Source: Gemmiger sp. An50
GTDB taxonomy: Bacteria; Bacillota; Clostridia; Oscillospirales; Ruminococcaceae
DNA: 64,000 bases
Direction of reading: 5' to 3'
Assembly: GCF_002161595.1 (NCBI RefSeq)
Contig: NZ_NFID01000001.1
Location: forward strand, 62,001-126,000
The notes below the pieces were generated by a model. The model had not been told where the DNA came from and ran no database searches. It was given only the letters and a program-made list of their open reading frames with translations. A program made the position numbers and the translations under genes. Below are positions 16,826 to 27,291 of the stretch, in pieces. Position 1 is the stretch's first letter, and each line of letters begins with the position of its first letter.

Positions 16826-17455
16826 TCAAAAAGGGAGAAATGCCTTTCCGACAATACGAAGAATACTGCTGTCATAAATCTTATTAAAATCAGAAAAATC
16901 GTATCTCAAAAGTCTTTGACAATACGGATCATATTGTTGAGCTCGAATATATACATATTCATGAATCTCTTTTTGAATCTCCGAAAACAGAACATTTATA
17001 TCTTTTACCAAATCAATAAACTCATTGGAATATAGTGTAGTTGTACCTTTGGGGGTTCGATATACCAGATAAAAAAGTTGATTCGTTCCTCCTCCAGTGC
17101 TTCGAAACTCCACACAATGCATCTGGTGCTCATATTTATTTCTTAACTCTTTGATTCGAACCAAAAAATCAGTATGATCTTTTAGAATTGTATTATATCC
17201 TTCTCTTAAAAAGCAAATTTCATCTGAAAATTCTGACAATCCATCTTTTTCCGAAATCACATACTTATCGCTACTTTTTTGATGCACATATGGTACAATC
17301 TGCGGAATTGCACAAATAATCTCTTGTATATGCCTATGATACTTCCATCGATCATCTTTAAATGCATGTGTTCCGCAGAAAGTAATCAAGTTTCTGTTTA
17401 GGTCATATAGTGTTTCAAAATATCCGTCCACAGCACTAATTATTTTATCATTCAT
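16826..17455 (-). CDS. AT-rich hypothetical protein with HEPN-like RNxxxH motif
   Basis: 209 residues, start ATG 17455 behind AAGGGAAA. Base composition is far lower in GC than everything around it, and codon use is A/T-ending, which indicates horizontal acquisition. I cannot assign a family with certainty. The protein is mostly helical, soluble, and contains RIKELRNKYEHQMH near residue 105. The RNKYEH core fits the R-N-x3-H catalytic signature of HEPN ribonuclease domains, widespread in toxin-antitoxin and abortive-infection systems. No partner antitoxin or nucleotidyltransferase gene is adjacent. It stands alone between the alpha-galactosidase and aspS terminators. Cthe_2314-type HEPN proteins are a family to compare with. 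Confidence 0.6.
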   Translation of the reverse strand: MNDKIISAVDGYFETLYDLNRNLITFCGTHAFKDDRWKYHRHIQEIICAIPQIVPYVHQKSSDKYVISEKDGLSEFSDEICFLREGYNTILKDHTDFLVRIKELRNKYEHQMHCVEFRSTGGGTNQLFYLVYRTPKGTTTLYSNEFIDLVKDINVLFSEIQKEIHEYVYIRAQQYDPYCQRLLRYDFSDFNKIYDSSILRIVGKAFLPF

Positions 17456-17564
17456 ATCAATTTCCCTTCACTATCTACTAAAGCTCATTTTATTATACCA
17501 TCCCCCCGCCCCGCGCTCAATTTCTAATTCAGTCCTTCTCGGTTTATGTCCCGTTTTCGGTACA

Positions 17565-17602
17565 CAAAAACGCGCCGCCCCGTTGGTTGGGGCGGCGCGT
17601 TT
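17565..17602 (-). terminator. Terminator of aspS
   Basis: A perfect CGCGCCGCCCC/GGGGCGGCGCG stem. On the minus strand it is followed by TTTTTGTG. Confidence 0.9.
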
Positions 17603-17621
17603 GCCGTTATTCAGTTGGCAC

Positions 17622-19406
<1,785 letters not shown>

Positions 19407-19482
19407 AATTTGATTTACCCCTTTTATTCAAAGCGCTGGAGCCCGGAAAATGCCCGGACTCCGCAAATTCTTAGACCGTTTT

Positions 19483-19511
19483 ATTATACCGCTTTCCACA
19501 AGATATTACAA
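19483..19511 (-). promoter_or_regulatory. Promoter of aspS
   Basis: On the minus strand TTGTAA (19506-19511), 17 bases, TATAAT (19483-19488). Confidence 0.65.
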
Positions 19512-19641
19512 GGCAAAGCGGCTTTTGCGGCTTGTTTTTTGCCCGCCGGGCGCTTACAATGAGGGCAGAAGAGCTGTTTTTGTCATTTTGGCCCGGGGGC
19601 GCTCTGCCGTCCTGAGGGCCGCCCAAAGGAGGGATTCCCCC

Positions 19642-20151
19642 ATGAAGATGCTTCTTGCCCTTACCTGCTGCCTTGCGGCGCTGCTGGCCGGATGTGCGCC
19701 CGGCGCGGCGTCCTCCACCTCCCTGCCCGATTCCGGCAGCCCGGCGTCTGTTCCCGCCCCTGCCAGCGAAGCCGCAAGCACCAGCGAGGCCCCGGAGTGG
19801 ACCGACCAAGCGGTGGCAGAGCTGTTTCTCTCGCAGGAGCAGAACGAGCGGCGCACGGTGCTTGCCTGCGCGGCGGTGCCGGACGGCGGCGAGGAGCTGG
19901 TGGGGGTGGTGCTGTACGCGGAGCCGGAGCACACCGACGTGCGGCTGGCGTTTCTTGCATCGGACGGCACCTTCCAGCCGATGGGCCTGGAAGCCACTCC
20001 CGCCGACCCCAGCGGCCTGGCCTACCTGGGCGAGGGCAAATTCCGGCTGGACATTCTGGACGAAAACGGAGAACCTTCCGGGCAGGTCATCACCTTCCGC
20101 CGGGACGGCGTAAAGACCTACTTCGCGGTGGAGCCGGAGAACGACGAATGA
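19642..20151 (+). CDS. Small lipoprotein of unknown function
   Basis: 169 residues from ATG 19642 (AAAGGAGGG upstream). A lipoprotein signal ends at LLAGC, followed by a Ser/Pro/Ala-rich linker (residues about 20-50) and a compact domain of about 115 residues with alternating beta-type segments (ELVGVVLYAE, DVRLAFLASDG, FRLDILDENGEPSGQVITFR). I do not recognise the domain. It is probably anchored on the outer face of the membrane. The downstream Ogt gene begins 17 bp later, so the two are likely co-transcribed although no functional link is obvious. It lacks the Cys/His motif of the large lipoprotein array further right. Confidence 0.75.
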   Translation: MKMLLALTCCLAALLAGCAPGAASSTSLPDSGSPASVPAPASEAASTSEAPEWTDQAVAELFLSQEQNERRTVLACAAVPDGGEELVGVVLYAEPEHTDVRLAFLASDGTFQPMGLEATPADPSGLAYLGEGKFRLDILDENGEPSGQVITFRRDGVKTYFAVEPENDE

Positions 20152-20168
20152 ACAGAGGAGGTTTTCCC

Positions 20169-20702
20169 ATGCTGTACACCACCACTCTGACCGGCCCGCT
20201 GGGGCCGGTGATGCTGGCGGGCACCGAGACCCACCTGACCGGCCTGTGGCTGGAAGGACAAATGCACTACGCCGCCCATCTGCCGCCGGACACCCCGCAG
20301 CGGGCGGACCTGCCGCTCTTCGCGCAGGCGGCCCGCTGGCTGGAGGATTACTTCGCGGGGCATGCTCCCGACCCGGCGGCGCTGCCGCTGGCCCCACAGG
20401 GCAGTGCCTTCCAAAAGCAGGTGTGGGCGCTGCTGCTGGCGATTCCTTACGGGCAGACCACCACCTACGGCGCGCTGGCCCGGGCGATTTCCGCCGAAAC
20501 CGGCTGTCCCATGGCCAGCCAGGCGGTGGGCGGCGCGGTGGGACGCAACCCCATTTCCATCATCATCCCCTGCCACCGGGTGGTGGGAACGAACGGCAGC
20601 CTGACCGGCTACGCGGGCGGGCTGGACAAAAAACGCTGGCTGCTGGCCCACGAGGGCGTGGACCTGACTCGATTTTCCACACCCGCGCCCGGCCAACGTT
20701 GA
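20169..20702 (+). CDS. ogt: Methylated-DNA--protein-cysteine methyltransferase (Ogt/MGMT type)
   Basis: 177 residues. Suicide repair protein that moves alkyl groups from O6-methylguanine to its own cysteine. The active-site motif is PCHRVVG near residue 137, preceded by the helix-turn-helix region FQKQVWALLLAIPYGQTTTY and followed by YAGGLDKK; these are invariant in the family. The N-terminal ribonuclease-H-like part (GPVMLAGTETHLTGLWL) is present, so it is full length. Start ATG with AGAGGAGG upstream, 17 bp after the lipoprotein gene. Confidence 0.95.
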   Translation: MLYTTTLTGPLGPVMLAGTETHLTGLWLEGQMHYAAHLPPDTPQRADLPLFAQAARWLEDYFAGHAPDPAALPLAPQGSAFQKQVWALLLAIPYGQTTTYGALARAISAETGCPMASQAVGGAVGRNPISIIIPCHRVVGTNGSLTGYAGGLDKKRWLLAHEGVDLTRFSTPAPGQR

Positions 20703-20726
20703 AAACCTTTCCTCAAAAACACATAA

Positions 20727-20770
20727 GCCCCCCAGGACCGGAAGTATTCCCGGTCCTGGGGGCCTTTTTT
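20727..20770 (+). terminator. Terminator after ogt
   Basis: GCCCCCCAGGACCGG, a short loop, CCGGTCCTGGGGGCC, then TTTTTT. It faces the convergent membrane-protein genes. Confidence 0.9.
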
Positions 20771-20807
20771 ATTCGCTATTCAGATGATGCCCCGGCCGCA
20801 AAAAACC

Positions 20808-21083
20808 TCACCGCCGCAGGAAAAATTCCGCCAGGCAGGCGATGGCCGCCAGCACCAGCGCAGCCACCTGAGCCAGCTGGCGCGCCCGCACCGCGTCGAA
20901 CAGGCGCAGCGCCCAGCGGGCGGCCAGGAACACCAGGCACAGGGCCACAAACCCCATGCCCAGCGGCGCGCCGATGGCATAAAGCGGATGGGGCCAGGCC
21001 TTGCCGCTGAGCATCACCACCAGAAGGGTACCCAGGCCCGCCACGGCGCAGCCCAGGGCCAGCCGGTAGAGCAGCCGCTCCAT
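20808..21083 (-). CDS. Small three-helix membrane protein, unknown function
   Basis: 91 residues with three strongly hydrophobic segments (LALGCAVAGLGTLLVVML, LGMGFVALCLVFLAARWAL, VAALVLAAIACLAEFFL). No known domain recognised. Its ATG lies three bases after the stop of the DUF4234 gene, with no clear ribosome site of its own, so it is probably translationally coupled. It belongs with the next two genes to a small membrane-protein operon. Confidence 0.65.
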   Translation of the reverse strand: MERLLYRLALGCAVAGLGTLLVVMLSGKAWPHPLYAIGAPLGMGFVALCLVFLAARWALRLFDAVRARQLAQVAALVLAAIACLAEFFLRR

Positions 21084-21086
21084 GGC

Positions 21087-21419
21087 TTAATACCGGAAGC
21101 GGGCCGCGTTGTTGATGTCGCTCTGCATGATGGCCCAGTTCACAACAGCCAGGCCAAACACGCCCAGCAGCACGAACAGCAGGCTGTTATCGTTGCCGCC
21201 GTTTACGGTCATGTAGGCCTTGCCCATCTTGTAGTTCCAGTAAAGGCCGTAAATGCCGCAGGTGATGATGTTCAGCAGGATTACGGTGAGACCGCTGGTC
21301 TGCCATTCCTGCGGAGCCACCGACCGGGCGTATTCGTTCAAGGTATACATCCAATAGATGCCATACAGGCCGCAGGTGATGAAGTAGAGCAGGATGCACA
21401 CCACAATGTTTCTTGTCAT
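21087..21419 (-). CDS. DUF4234-family membrane protein
   Basis: 110 residues starting behind AAAAGGAGAA. Two repeated hydrophobic hairpins with the sequence pattern of DUF4234: YFITCGLYGIYWMYTLNEYA and NIITCGIYGLYWNYKMGKA, followed by a third helix. Proteins of this family are common in Firmicutes and often accompany DUF2752 proteins, as here. The role is unknown; the ITCGxYGxYW repeat is the diagnostic feature. Confidence 0.85.
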   Translation of the reverse strand: MTRNIVVCILLYFITCGLYGIYWMYTLNEYARSVAPQEWQTSGLTVILLNIITCGIYGLYWNYKMGKAYMTVNGGNDNSLLFVLLGVFGLAVVNWAIMQSDINNAARFRY

Positions 21420-21464
21420 GAAAAATTCTCCTTTTGGTTCGCTGTTTGCGAATTGATTCAGGCT

Positions 21465-21935
21465 TTACACAAAGCCCAGCAGGGGCGCAAGGTTTCGCCA
21501 GACGCCCCAGACTGCAAAATAGACGATCAGCCCTGTGCCCACCGCGTTCACCGCGCGGCCCCGGGCCGGGCATTCCCGCAGCCAGCCCCAGAACAGCCAG
21601 GCGAGATACGGCCCCAGCACCGGCAGGCTCACGGCCAGGCCGGGGTTCGCGGCAAAGGCCGCACCCGCATCCCCGTGCAGCAGGGCCAGGATGGCGGTGG
21701 TGATGCCGCAGGCCGGGCATTTGAGCCCGGTGATCAGGTGGAAGGGACAGGGCACGAAGAGACCCAGGGTCTGGGTCTCCAGGGCATACAGTGCCCCCAC
21801 ACCGGCTAAAATCAGGGCATTCTGCACCCGTCGAGGGGAAAATCCCAGCCGGACAAAGGCCCCGAAAAAGCGCAAAGGGGCTTCCTGGTGTTTACCAGAA
21901 AGCCCCGTTTTTGCTTGGTCACGGCGCTCCGGCAT
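21465..21935 (-). CDS. DUF2752-family membrane protein
   Basis: About 156 residues if ATG 21935 is used. The DUF2752 signature is clear: CPFHLITGLKCPACGITTA (two Cys pairs between hydrophobic segments) with LLHGD after it; four hydrophobic stretches in all. The start is uncertain: ATG 21935 immediately follows the mgsA stop (TAAGATG), but a terminator-like hairpin at 21875-21913 then falls inside the coding sequence, so a later start may be real. Followed after 45 bp by the DUF4234 gene. Function unknown. Confidence 0.75.
   Translation of the reverse strand: MPERRDQAKTGLSGKHQEAPLRFFGAFVRLGFSPRRVQNALILAGVGALYALETQTLGLFVPCPFHLITGLKCPACGITTAILALLHGDAGAAFAANPGLAVSLPVLGPYLAWLFWGWLRECPARGRAVNAVGTGLIVYFAVWGVWRNLAPLLGFV
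21875..21913 (-). terminator. Hairpin with T-tract after mgsA
   Basis: GGGGCTTTCTGGT, loop AAAC, ACCAGGAAGCCCC on the minus strand, followed by TTTGCGCTTTTT. On the plus strand it is followed by GTTTTTG. It overlaps the assumed 5' end of the DUF2752 gene. Confidence 0.5.
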
Positions 21936-21936
21936 C

Positions 21937-22344
21937 TTAGTGCTGGGGCGGGTTGACGATATTGCGCCACTCCAAGTCGCCCCGCTCCAGGCCATGGATG
22001 AGCACTTCGGCGGTGGCGATGTTGGTGGCGATGGGAATGTTGCGCACGTCGCAAAGGCGCAGCAGATTCATCTCGTTGGGTTCGTGGGGTTTCGCACTAA
22101 TGGGATCGCGGAAGAACAGTAGCAGGTCGATCTCGTTGCAGGCGATGCGGGCCGCGATCTGCTGGTCGCCCCCGTGCACGCCGGACAAAAAGCACTGGAT
22201 GGGCAGGCCGGTGGCCTCGCTCACCAGCTTGCCGGTGGTGCCGGTGGCCAGCAGGTTGTGCTGGCTGAGCACCCGGCAGTAGGCGATGCAGAACTGCACC
22301 ATCAATTCCTTCTTCGCGTCATGCGCGATCAATGCGATATTCAT
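21937..22344 (-). CDS. mgsA: Methylglyoxal synthase
   Basis: 135 residues, normal size. It converts dihydroxyacetone phosphate to methylglyoxal and phosphate, a bypass of lower glycolysis under phosphate limitation. Family landmarks are [10 protein letters not shown] at the N-terminus, TGTTGKLV (phosphate-binding), [14 protein letters not shown] containing the catalytic aspartate, and [10 protein letters not shown]. Start ATG 22344 with GAAGGAGGG upstream. In many Clostridia mgsA closes the mre-min-rodA cluster; here it is next to minD, with rodA missing between them. Confidence 0.96.
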   Translation of the reverse strand: MNIALIAHDAKKELMVQFCIAYCRVLSQHNLLATGTTGKLVSEATGLPIQCFLSGVHGGDQQIAARIACNEIDLLLFFRDPISAKPHEPNEMNLLRLCDVRNIPIATNIATAEVLIHGLERGDLEWRNIVNPPQH

Positions 22345-22531
22345 GGACGTAACGCCCTCCTTCTCAAAACAGACTAACGTTTTTGCGTGCCCGGACGGCA
22401 CGCGCTTTCTCCAAACCTCTATGGGATATGCTTCTTTTGGGGGCGGCGCCGCTTGGGGCCCGCCCGGTGTGTGGGTCAAAAAATGGGGAACCATGCCGCA
22501 GGGCATGGGCAAAACAAGATTTTTTCGCCCC

Positions 22532-23266
22532 TCAGCGCACGGCCAGGGGGACCTGCTGGCCCAGAATGCGGCGGGCCAAATTGTCAAACGCTCGCCATGC
22601 CAGCGTATTCTCCGGCAGGGCCTCGCCCGCGGCGGTGCTTTTCAGCAGGGCCGCGCTCTCCGGGATGACCCCGATCAGCTGCACGGCCACCGTGTCGATG
22701 CACTCGTCCAGGTCGGCCACCGCGCCCTTGTCGAAGGTGGAGGGGCCTACCCGGTTCATCACCAGGCGAACGTTGGTAAAGCCGCCCTCGTACAGCACGT
22801 CGGCGGCGATGTGCCCGTCCCGCAGGGCCACAGGGTCCGGCGTGAGCACCAAAAGGGCCATCTGGCTCACCACCATGGCGGCCGCGAAGGGCGCGCCCAG
22901 ACCGGCGGCGGTGTCCACCAGAATGAAGTCGTAATGTTTGGCCATCTTCCGGGTGAGCTTGGCCAGCTGCTGGGGCTGCACGTTGCCCCGCTCGTAGGGG
23001 GCGCTGATCAGCGAAAGCCCCTTGTAGACCGGGCTTTCCACAATGGCCTTGCGCCAGTCGCACCGGCCGCAGAGCACATCGGAGATGTCGTACACGGTGC
23101 GGCCCGCGGCCCCGGCGATGATGTCCACGCTGCGCAGGCCGCTGTCCAGCTCGATGAGCAGGACCTTTTTGCCCGCGGCGGCCAGCCGGCTGCCCAGCAG
23201 CACCGACACGGTGCTTTTTCCTGTGCCGCCCTTGCCGGAGGCCACCATAATGATCTGTGCGGCCAC
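22532..23266 (-). CDS. minD: MinD-type septum-site ATPase
   Basis: 244 residues, GTG start with AAAGGAGG eight bases before. Deviant Walker A KGGTGKST with the signature lysine (MinD/ParA family), Walker A' aspartate region [13 protein letters not shown] and Walker [12 protein letters not shown]. MinD binds the membrane via a C-terminal amphipathic helix; the C-terminus here ([10 protein letters not shown]) could play that part. It sits directly downstream of mrdA-mreDCB as in Clostridia, but MinC and MinE, which it would recruit, are absent from this locus. It may therefore position other division or chromosome factors. Promoter at 23352-23380. Confidence 0.85.
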   Translation of the reverse strand: MAAQIIMVASGKGGTGKSTVSVLLGSRLAAAGKKVLLIELDSGLRSVDIIAGAAGRTVYDISDVLCGRCDWRKAIVESPVYKGLSLISAPYERGNVQPQQLAKLTRKMAKHYDFILVDTAAGLGAPFAAAMVVSQMALLVLTPDPVALRDGHIAADVLYEGGFTNVRLVMNRVGPSTFDKGAVADLDECIDTVAVQLIGVIPESAALLKSTAAGEALPENTLAWRAFDNLARRILGQQVPLAVR

Positions 23267-23351
23267 GGACCGGACCTCCTTTTTACGGCCGGGATGGGGC
23301 CGGGATCAACGAAAAATGGTATACGGGTGCCTATTATGCATCCATACAGAC

Positions 23352-23380
23352 ATGATAACACAAAGCGGGGTCGATAGCAA
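23352..23380 (-). promoter_or_regulatory. Promoter of minD
   Basis: On the minus strand TTGCTA (23375-23380), 17 bases, TATCAT (23352-23357). It lies in the 279-bp gap between mrdA and minD, so minD is probably transcribed apart from mrdA. Confidence 0.55.
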
Positions 23381-23545
23381 GTTGTCTTTTGTGTATTTAA
23401 TCCAAAAAAATGTGTTTTTCGCTCTTCTTTTCGCCGTTTTACCCGAGAGTTCCGCCCCTTTGCAGACAAAAAGGGGGCACAGCGTACCAAGCGGCCCGCC
23501 GTGCCCCGGGGGAATGCTGCGGAAATCGGCGCACGATGCCCCCCA

Positions 23546-25615
23546 TCAGGGAAGCAGCACGCCCTCGGATTCGGGCTCCAGGCCCTCGCTCTGGGTGTAG
23601 TAGTAGCTGTCGAAGATGCTGCGCACCAGGGGCAGGCCGTTGGAACCGCCGCCGCCCCATTCCAGCACGATGCCAATGGCCAGCTGGGGGTCCTCCACCG
23701 GGCCGTAGGCGATGACGGCGGTGTTGGTGTAGGAGTAGCGGCCCTTTTCGTCCCGCTCCCAGCGCTGGGGACTGCCGGTCTTGACCGCGATGTTCAGCGG
23801 GTAATCCCGCAGAGCGCTGCTGTCCCGCGCGGCGCCCAGCATGCCCTGCTCCACCGCGTCGAAGGCGCCCACGTTGTCCTCGATCTGCTCCACGACCTCC
23901 GGCTCCACCTCTTCGATCAGCTCGCCGGTGTTGCTGTCCCGGTAGCCGGAAACGATGTGGGTGGAGTAGCGGGTGCCCTTGTTGGCAATGGTGGCCGCGT
24001 AGGTGGCCAGCTGGATGGGGGTCACCTGGGTGTTGCCCTGGCCGATGGCCGCCTGCAGCTCCAGGCCGTTGCCGTAGTTCTCGTCGGTCTTGTGGGTCAG
24101 GTTGCCGGTGGACTCGCCCAGCTCAAAGCCGGTCTTGGTGGCCAGGCCCAGGCTGTTTGCCATCTCGTCAAAGTTTTCCAGCCCCACCCGGCGGCCCACA
24201 TCGTAGAAGTAGATGTTGCAGCTGTGGGTCAGCGCCTCGGTCAGGTTGGTGGGGCCGCTGTGGGGACCCAGCTGCTGGCAGACGGGCTTGTAGTCGGTGT
24301 AGAAGTCGTACACCCGGGTACAGTTCACCGTGTCCTGAGGGGTCACGGTGCCGCTGAGCAGGCCTGCCAGCGCCACAGCCGGTTTGAAAGTGGAACCGGG
24401 AGCGTACAGGCCGGTGGTGGCCCGGCTCAGAAGCGGAGTGTTCGGGTCACTGCTGTATTCGCTGTAGTTGGTCTTGTACAGGTTCAGATCGTAGCTGGGA
24501 TAGTTGGCAATGGCCAGGATGCCGCCGGTCTTCACGTCCTTGACCACCGCCGAACCGGCAGTGACCTCCTTGCCCTTGGTGTGCTCCTTGGTCTGCTGCA
24601 TCTCCAGGATCAGGGCCTCCAGCTGCTCGTTCAGGCTCTTTTGCAGGTCCTTGTCGATGGTGAGCACCACCGTCTCGCCGGGTTCGGAGTCCACCAGCAT
24701 CTGGGTGCCCACCACAACGCCGTTCTTGTCGCGGCTCACCTGCTGGGTGCCTTCCTTGCCCCGCAGCCGGTCCTCGGCGTATTTTTCCACGCCGGACTGG
24801 CCGATCAGGTCGTTCATGTTGTAGCCAGCGTCCTTCAGGGGGGTGGTCACGTTGCCGTTTTCATCCTCCACCCACCACTGCTCGCTGGTGATGCTGCCCA
24901 CGCTGCCCAGATAGTGGGGCAGCAGGGTGCCGTCCTCATAGACCCGGTGGGTGGTCTCGATGATCTCGGCCCCCGCCAGGCTCAAACTGCGCTCCTTGAC
25001 CATGGCCACCGTCTGGTTCGACACATCCTTGGCCAGGGTGAAGCTGTTGCTGGCGCTGAAATCCTCCAGCTGCATCTGGTAGCGCACACCGGCCAGCACC
25101 CGCTGCCACTGGGGATCGTAGTCCTCCAGCTTGTAGCGCTCCACCAGCTTTGCCATCACCTGGTCGGCGGTGGCGTACTGCTGCAGCCCGATGTTATCCT
25201 TCAATTTGGCCAGCCGGTTCTGGGCGGAGGTGTCGTCGCCGTCGGTGAAGGTGTAATGGCCGCCCTCGCCCGGGCTGCTGATGGGCATGGTGTCGTTCCA
25301 TTCCTCGCCGCAGCTCTGCAAAATCTCCACCAGGTCCATCACCAGCTCGTTCACATCGCCGGTGAGCATCAGCTGGTTGATAACCAGGTCGTAGCCCACC
25401 GCGTTGGAGGCCAGGGCCCGGCCGTACCGGTCCACGATCTCGCCCCGGGCGGCGGGGATATTGAATTTGTAGTTGGTCACGCTCTGGGCCTGGCTTTTGT
25501 ACTCCTCGCCGTTCACCAGCTGGAACTCCACCAGCCGCAGCAGGATCACGCCCAGCACCGCCAGGCTGATGACGATGAGTCCGCCCACCCGGCGGAACAC
25601 GCTTTTCTGGTCCAT
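23546..25615 (-). CDS. mrdA: Penicillin-binding protein 2, elongation transpeptidase
   Basis: 689 residues. One N-terminal membrane anchor (VISLAVLGVILLRLVEFQL), then the dimerisation/pedestal domain (AARGEIVDRYGRALASN) and a transpeptidase domain. Active-site motifs are S-x-x-K as STFK (Ser408), S-x-N as SCN and KTGSP. It cross-links peptidoglycan during lateral growth, in complex with a RodA glycosyltransferase and MreBCD. It overlaps operon-wise with mreD (19-bp gap). Start ATG behind AAAGGAGG. Its RodA partner is not encoded in the window. Confidence 0.95.
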   Translation of the reverse strand: MDQKSVFRRVGGLIVISLAVLGVILLRLVEFQLVNGEEYKSQAQSVTNYKFNIPAARGEIVDRYGRALASNAVGYDLVINQLMLTGDVNELVMDLVEILQSCGEEWNDTMPISSPGEGGHYTFTDGDDTSAQNRLAKLKDNIGLQQYATADQVMAKLVERYKLEDYDPQWQRVLAGVRYQMQLEDFSASNSFTLAKDVSNQTVAMVKERSLSLAGAEIIETTHRVYEDGTLLPHYLGSVGSITSEQWWVEDENGNVTTPLKDAGYNMNDLIGQSGVEKYAEDRLRGKEGTQQVSRDKNGVVVGTQMLVDSEPGETVVLTIDKDLQKSLNEQLEALILEMQQTKEHTKGKEVTAGSAVVKDVKTGGILAIANYPSYDLNLYKTNYSEYSSDPNTPLLSRATTGLYAPGSTFKPAVALAGLLSGTVTPQDTVNCTRVYDFYTDYKPVCQQLGPHSGPTNLTEALTHSCNIYFYDVGRRVGLENFDEMANSLGLATKTGFELGESTGNLTHKTDENYGNGLELQAAIGQGNTQVTPIQLATYAATIANKGTRYSTHIVSGYRDSNTGELIEEVEPEVVEQIEDNVGAFDAVEQGMLGAARDSSALRDYPLNIAVKTGSPQRWERDEKGRYSYTNTAVIAYGPVEDPQLAIGIVLEWGGGGSNGLPLVRSIFDSYYYTQSEGLEPESEGVLLP

Positions 25616-25633
25616 CGGCCGCCCTCCTTTCGC

Positions 25634-26158
25634 TTACTGTTCGGGCACGAAGCGCCCTGCCACCCGGCGCACCGCCATCATGGCCAGGGGCGACAGGGCC
25701 GCCGTGTAAAGCACCATGGGCAGCACCTGGGTGAGGTAGCGCTGGGTCGCGCCCGGATAGCCGGGCATCAGGTAATAGAACAAAAAGTCCATGCTGGTCA
25801 CCAGCAGGCAGCAGGCGGCGTTCACCAGAATGAAGTTCACAGTGTTCACCCGCAGGTACAGCTCAACCGCCACGGCGGCGGCAAAGCAGATGACCATCAG
25901 GCCCAGGGCCATCAGGCCGCTGACCCGGTTGGCGGTCCAGTCCCACAGAAAGCCGCCGGCCACAGCCAGCAGCGCGCCGGGATACTCGCCCTCATAGATG
26001 GCCACTGCCAGGCAGACCGGCAGGATGAACAGCGGGCGCACCCCGAACAGGGAAAGAAAGCCCGGCAGGCTCTGGAGGGTGGCCGCGAGGAGCAAAATCA
26101 AAAAGTAGCAGGCCCACTTGGCCAGCAGGATCAAATTCCGTTTGCGGCGGCTGGTCAT
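25634..26158 (-). CDS. mreD: Rod shape-determining protein MreD
   Basis: 174 residues with five to six hydrophobic helices and little else, as in Gram-positive MreD (LLLAATLQSLPGFLSLFGVRP, VAGGFLWDWTANRVSGLMALG). Integral-membrane member of the elongation complex, linking MreC to the cytoskeleton and PBP2. It lies between mreC and mrdA in the canonical order. Start ATG 26158 with AGGAAGGGGG upstream. Confidence 0.88.
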   Translation of the reverse strand: MTSRRKRNLILLAKWACYFLILLLAATLQSLPGFLSLFGVRPLFILPVCLAVAIYEGEYPGALLAVAGGFLWDWTANRVSGLMALGLMVICFAAAVAVELYLRVNTVNFILVNAACCLLVTSMDFLFYYLMPGYPGATQRYLTQVLPMVLYTAALSPLAMMAVRRVAGRFVPEQ

Positions 26159-26195
26159 AGACTGCGCGCCCCCTTTCCTTCACGGCTCATGCCGC

Positions 26196-27098
26196 TCATT
26201 CTCCGGCCGGAGCGGAAGAAGCGCTCTGGGCCTGTTCGGCCTGCTGGCCGTAAGCGGTCTCGAAGTCGGTGATCACGAACACGTGCTTGACGTTGTTCAC
26301 GTCGGCGCCGGGCTCGATCACGGCGATGGAGGACCGGCCGCTCTCCTCGGGCAGGATCTCCTCGATGGTGCCCACCCGGATGTCCGCCGGGAACTCGCCG
26401 CCCAGACCGGTGGTGATGATGGCATCGCCCACCTGGGCCAGGGTATCGCGGGAGAGATTCTCCAGCACGCAGCGGCCGTCGGCCGCATAGTCGGCGCTGC
26501 CGTTCAGGTTGCCGGTGTCGCGGGTGCGGCTGACCACGCAGGCCACGTAGGAGCCGGGCTGCAGAATGGTCATCACCTTGCTGGACGCGGGCCCCGCCTC
26601 CAGCACACGGCCCACCAGGTAGCCCTGGTCGCTCACCACCACGTCGCCCTGCTGCACCCCGTCCAGGGTGCCCAGGTCGATGGTGAAGCCGCCGAACTGC
26701 TCCAGCGGGTCGCGGCCGATCACAAAAGCGGACATATAGGTGTATTCGGGGCTGTCGTCTTCCAGACGGTCCCGCTCCTTGTAGGCGTCGTTCTCGGCTT
26801 TCAGCCGGTCGTATTCCACCAGCTTATCCTGCAATTCCCAGTTTTCCTGTTTCAGGGCCTCGTTCTCGGCGATGATGGAGTCGATGCGGGCGTATTTGTC
26901 CAGCAGGCCCCCCACGCCGCCGCTCACGGCGCTAGCTCCCTTCTGGAAGGGCGAAAGCACCGCGCTCAGGATCTGCTCCGGCGCGCTGGCCAGCCGCCCG
27001 TTGGCTCCGGCCCAGGCCATGATGCCGCCCAGCAGCACCGCCAGGGCCACCAGGGCCTTGAATTTTCCGGTATTGAAAAAGTCCTTCAGTGGGCTCAC
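26196..27098 (-). CDS. mreC: Rod shape-determining protein MreC
   Basis: 300 residues. N-terminal membrane helix (ALVALAVLLGGIMAWAG), then a coiled coil (AENEALKQENWELQDKLVEYD) and the paired beta-barrel periplasm-side domain (VVVSDQGYLVGRVLEAGP, GDAIITTGLGGEFPADI). It scaffolds the cell-wall elongation machine. The called start is a GTG at 27098 that touches the GGGGAGG ribosome site; a rare CTG nine bases later would be better spaced. A strong terminator separates it from mreB, so mreCD-mrdA may have separate transcription. Confidence 0.92.
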   Translation of the reverse strand: MSPLKDFFNTGKFKALVALAVLLGGIMAWAGANGRLASAPEQILSAVLSPFQKGASAVSGGVGGLLDKYARIDSIIAENEALKQENWELQDKLVEYDRLKAENDAYKERDRLEDDSPEYTYMSAFVIGRDPLEQFGGFTIDLGTLDGVQQGDVVVSDQGYLVGRVLEAGPASSKVMTILQPGSYVACVVSRTRDTGNLNGSADYAADGRCVLENLSRDTLAQVGDAIITTGLGGEFPADIRVGTIEEILPEESGRSSIAVIEPGADVNNVKHVFVITDFETAYGQQAEQAQSASSAPAGE

Positions 27099-27169
27099 CT
27101 CCCCGGTTTTGCCTGGGCAGCCGCGCCAAATCGGCGTGGCACTGCCCTCGTGCGTTCAGATTTTCGGAT

Positions 27170-27211
27170 AAAAAAAGCGCGGGCCGCCCGGCCTGGGCCG
27201 CCCGCGCCGGT
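27170..27211 (-). terminator. Strong terminator between mreB and mreC
   Basis: GCGCGGGCGGCC / GGGCGGCCCGCGC stem on the minus strand followed by TTTTTTT. It would limit read-through from mreB into mreC. Confidence 0.88.
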
Positions 27212-27291
27212 GTTTTGTGGGGTTTGCCGGGGGTGCGCAGGTTCACGCAGCCCCTTTGCTCCGGCGGCAGGGCGCGGCCCTGCGGCTCGGA

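Noticed and set aside
19407-19641. T-box or other riboswitch in front of aspS
   Set aside because: Only one small hairpin and no T-box TGGNACCGCG-type sequence; an ordinary promoter explains the region.
23501-26272. Long plus-strand frame across mrdA and mreD
   Set aside because: Antisense to two unambiguous core genes; no domain or ribosome site.
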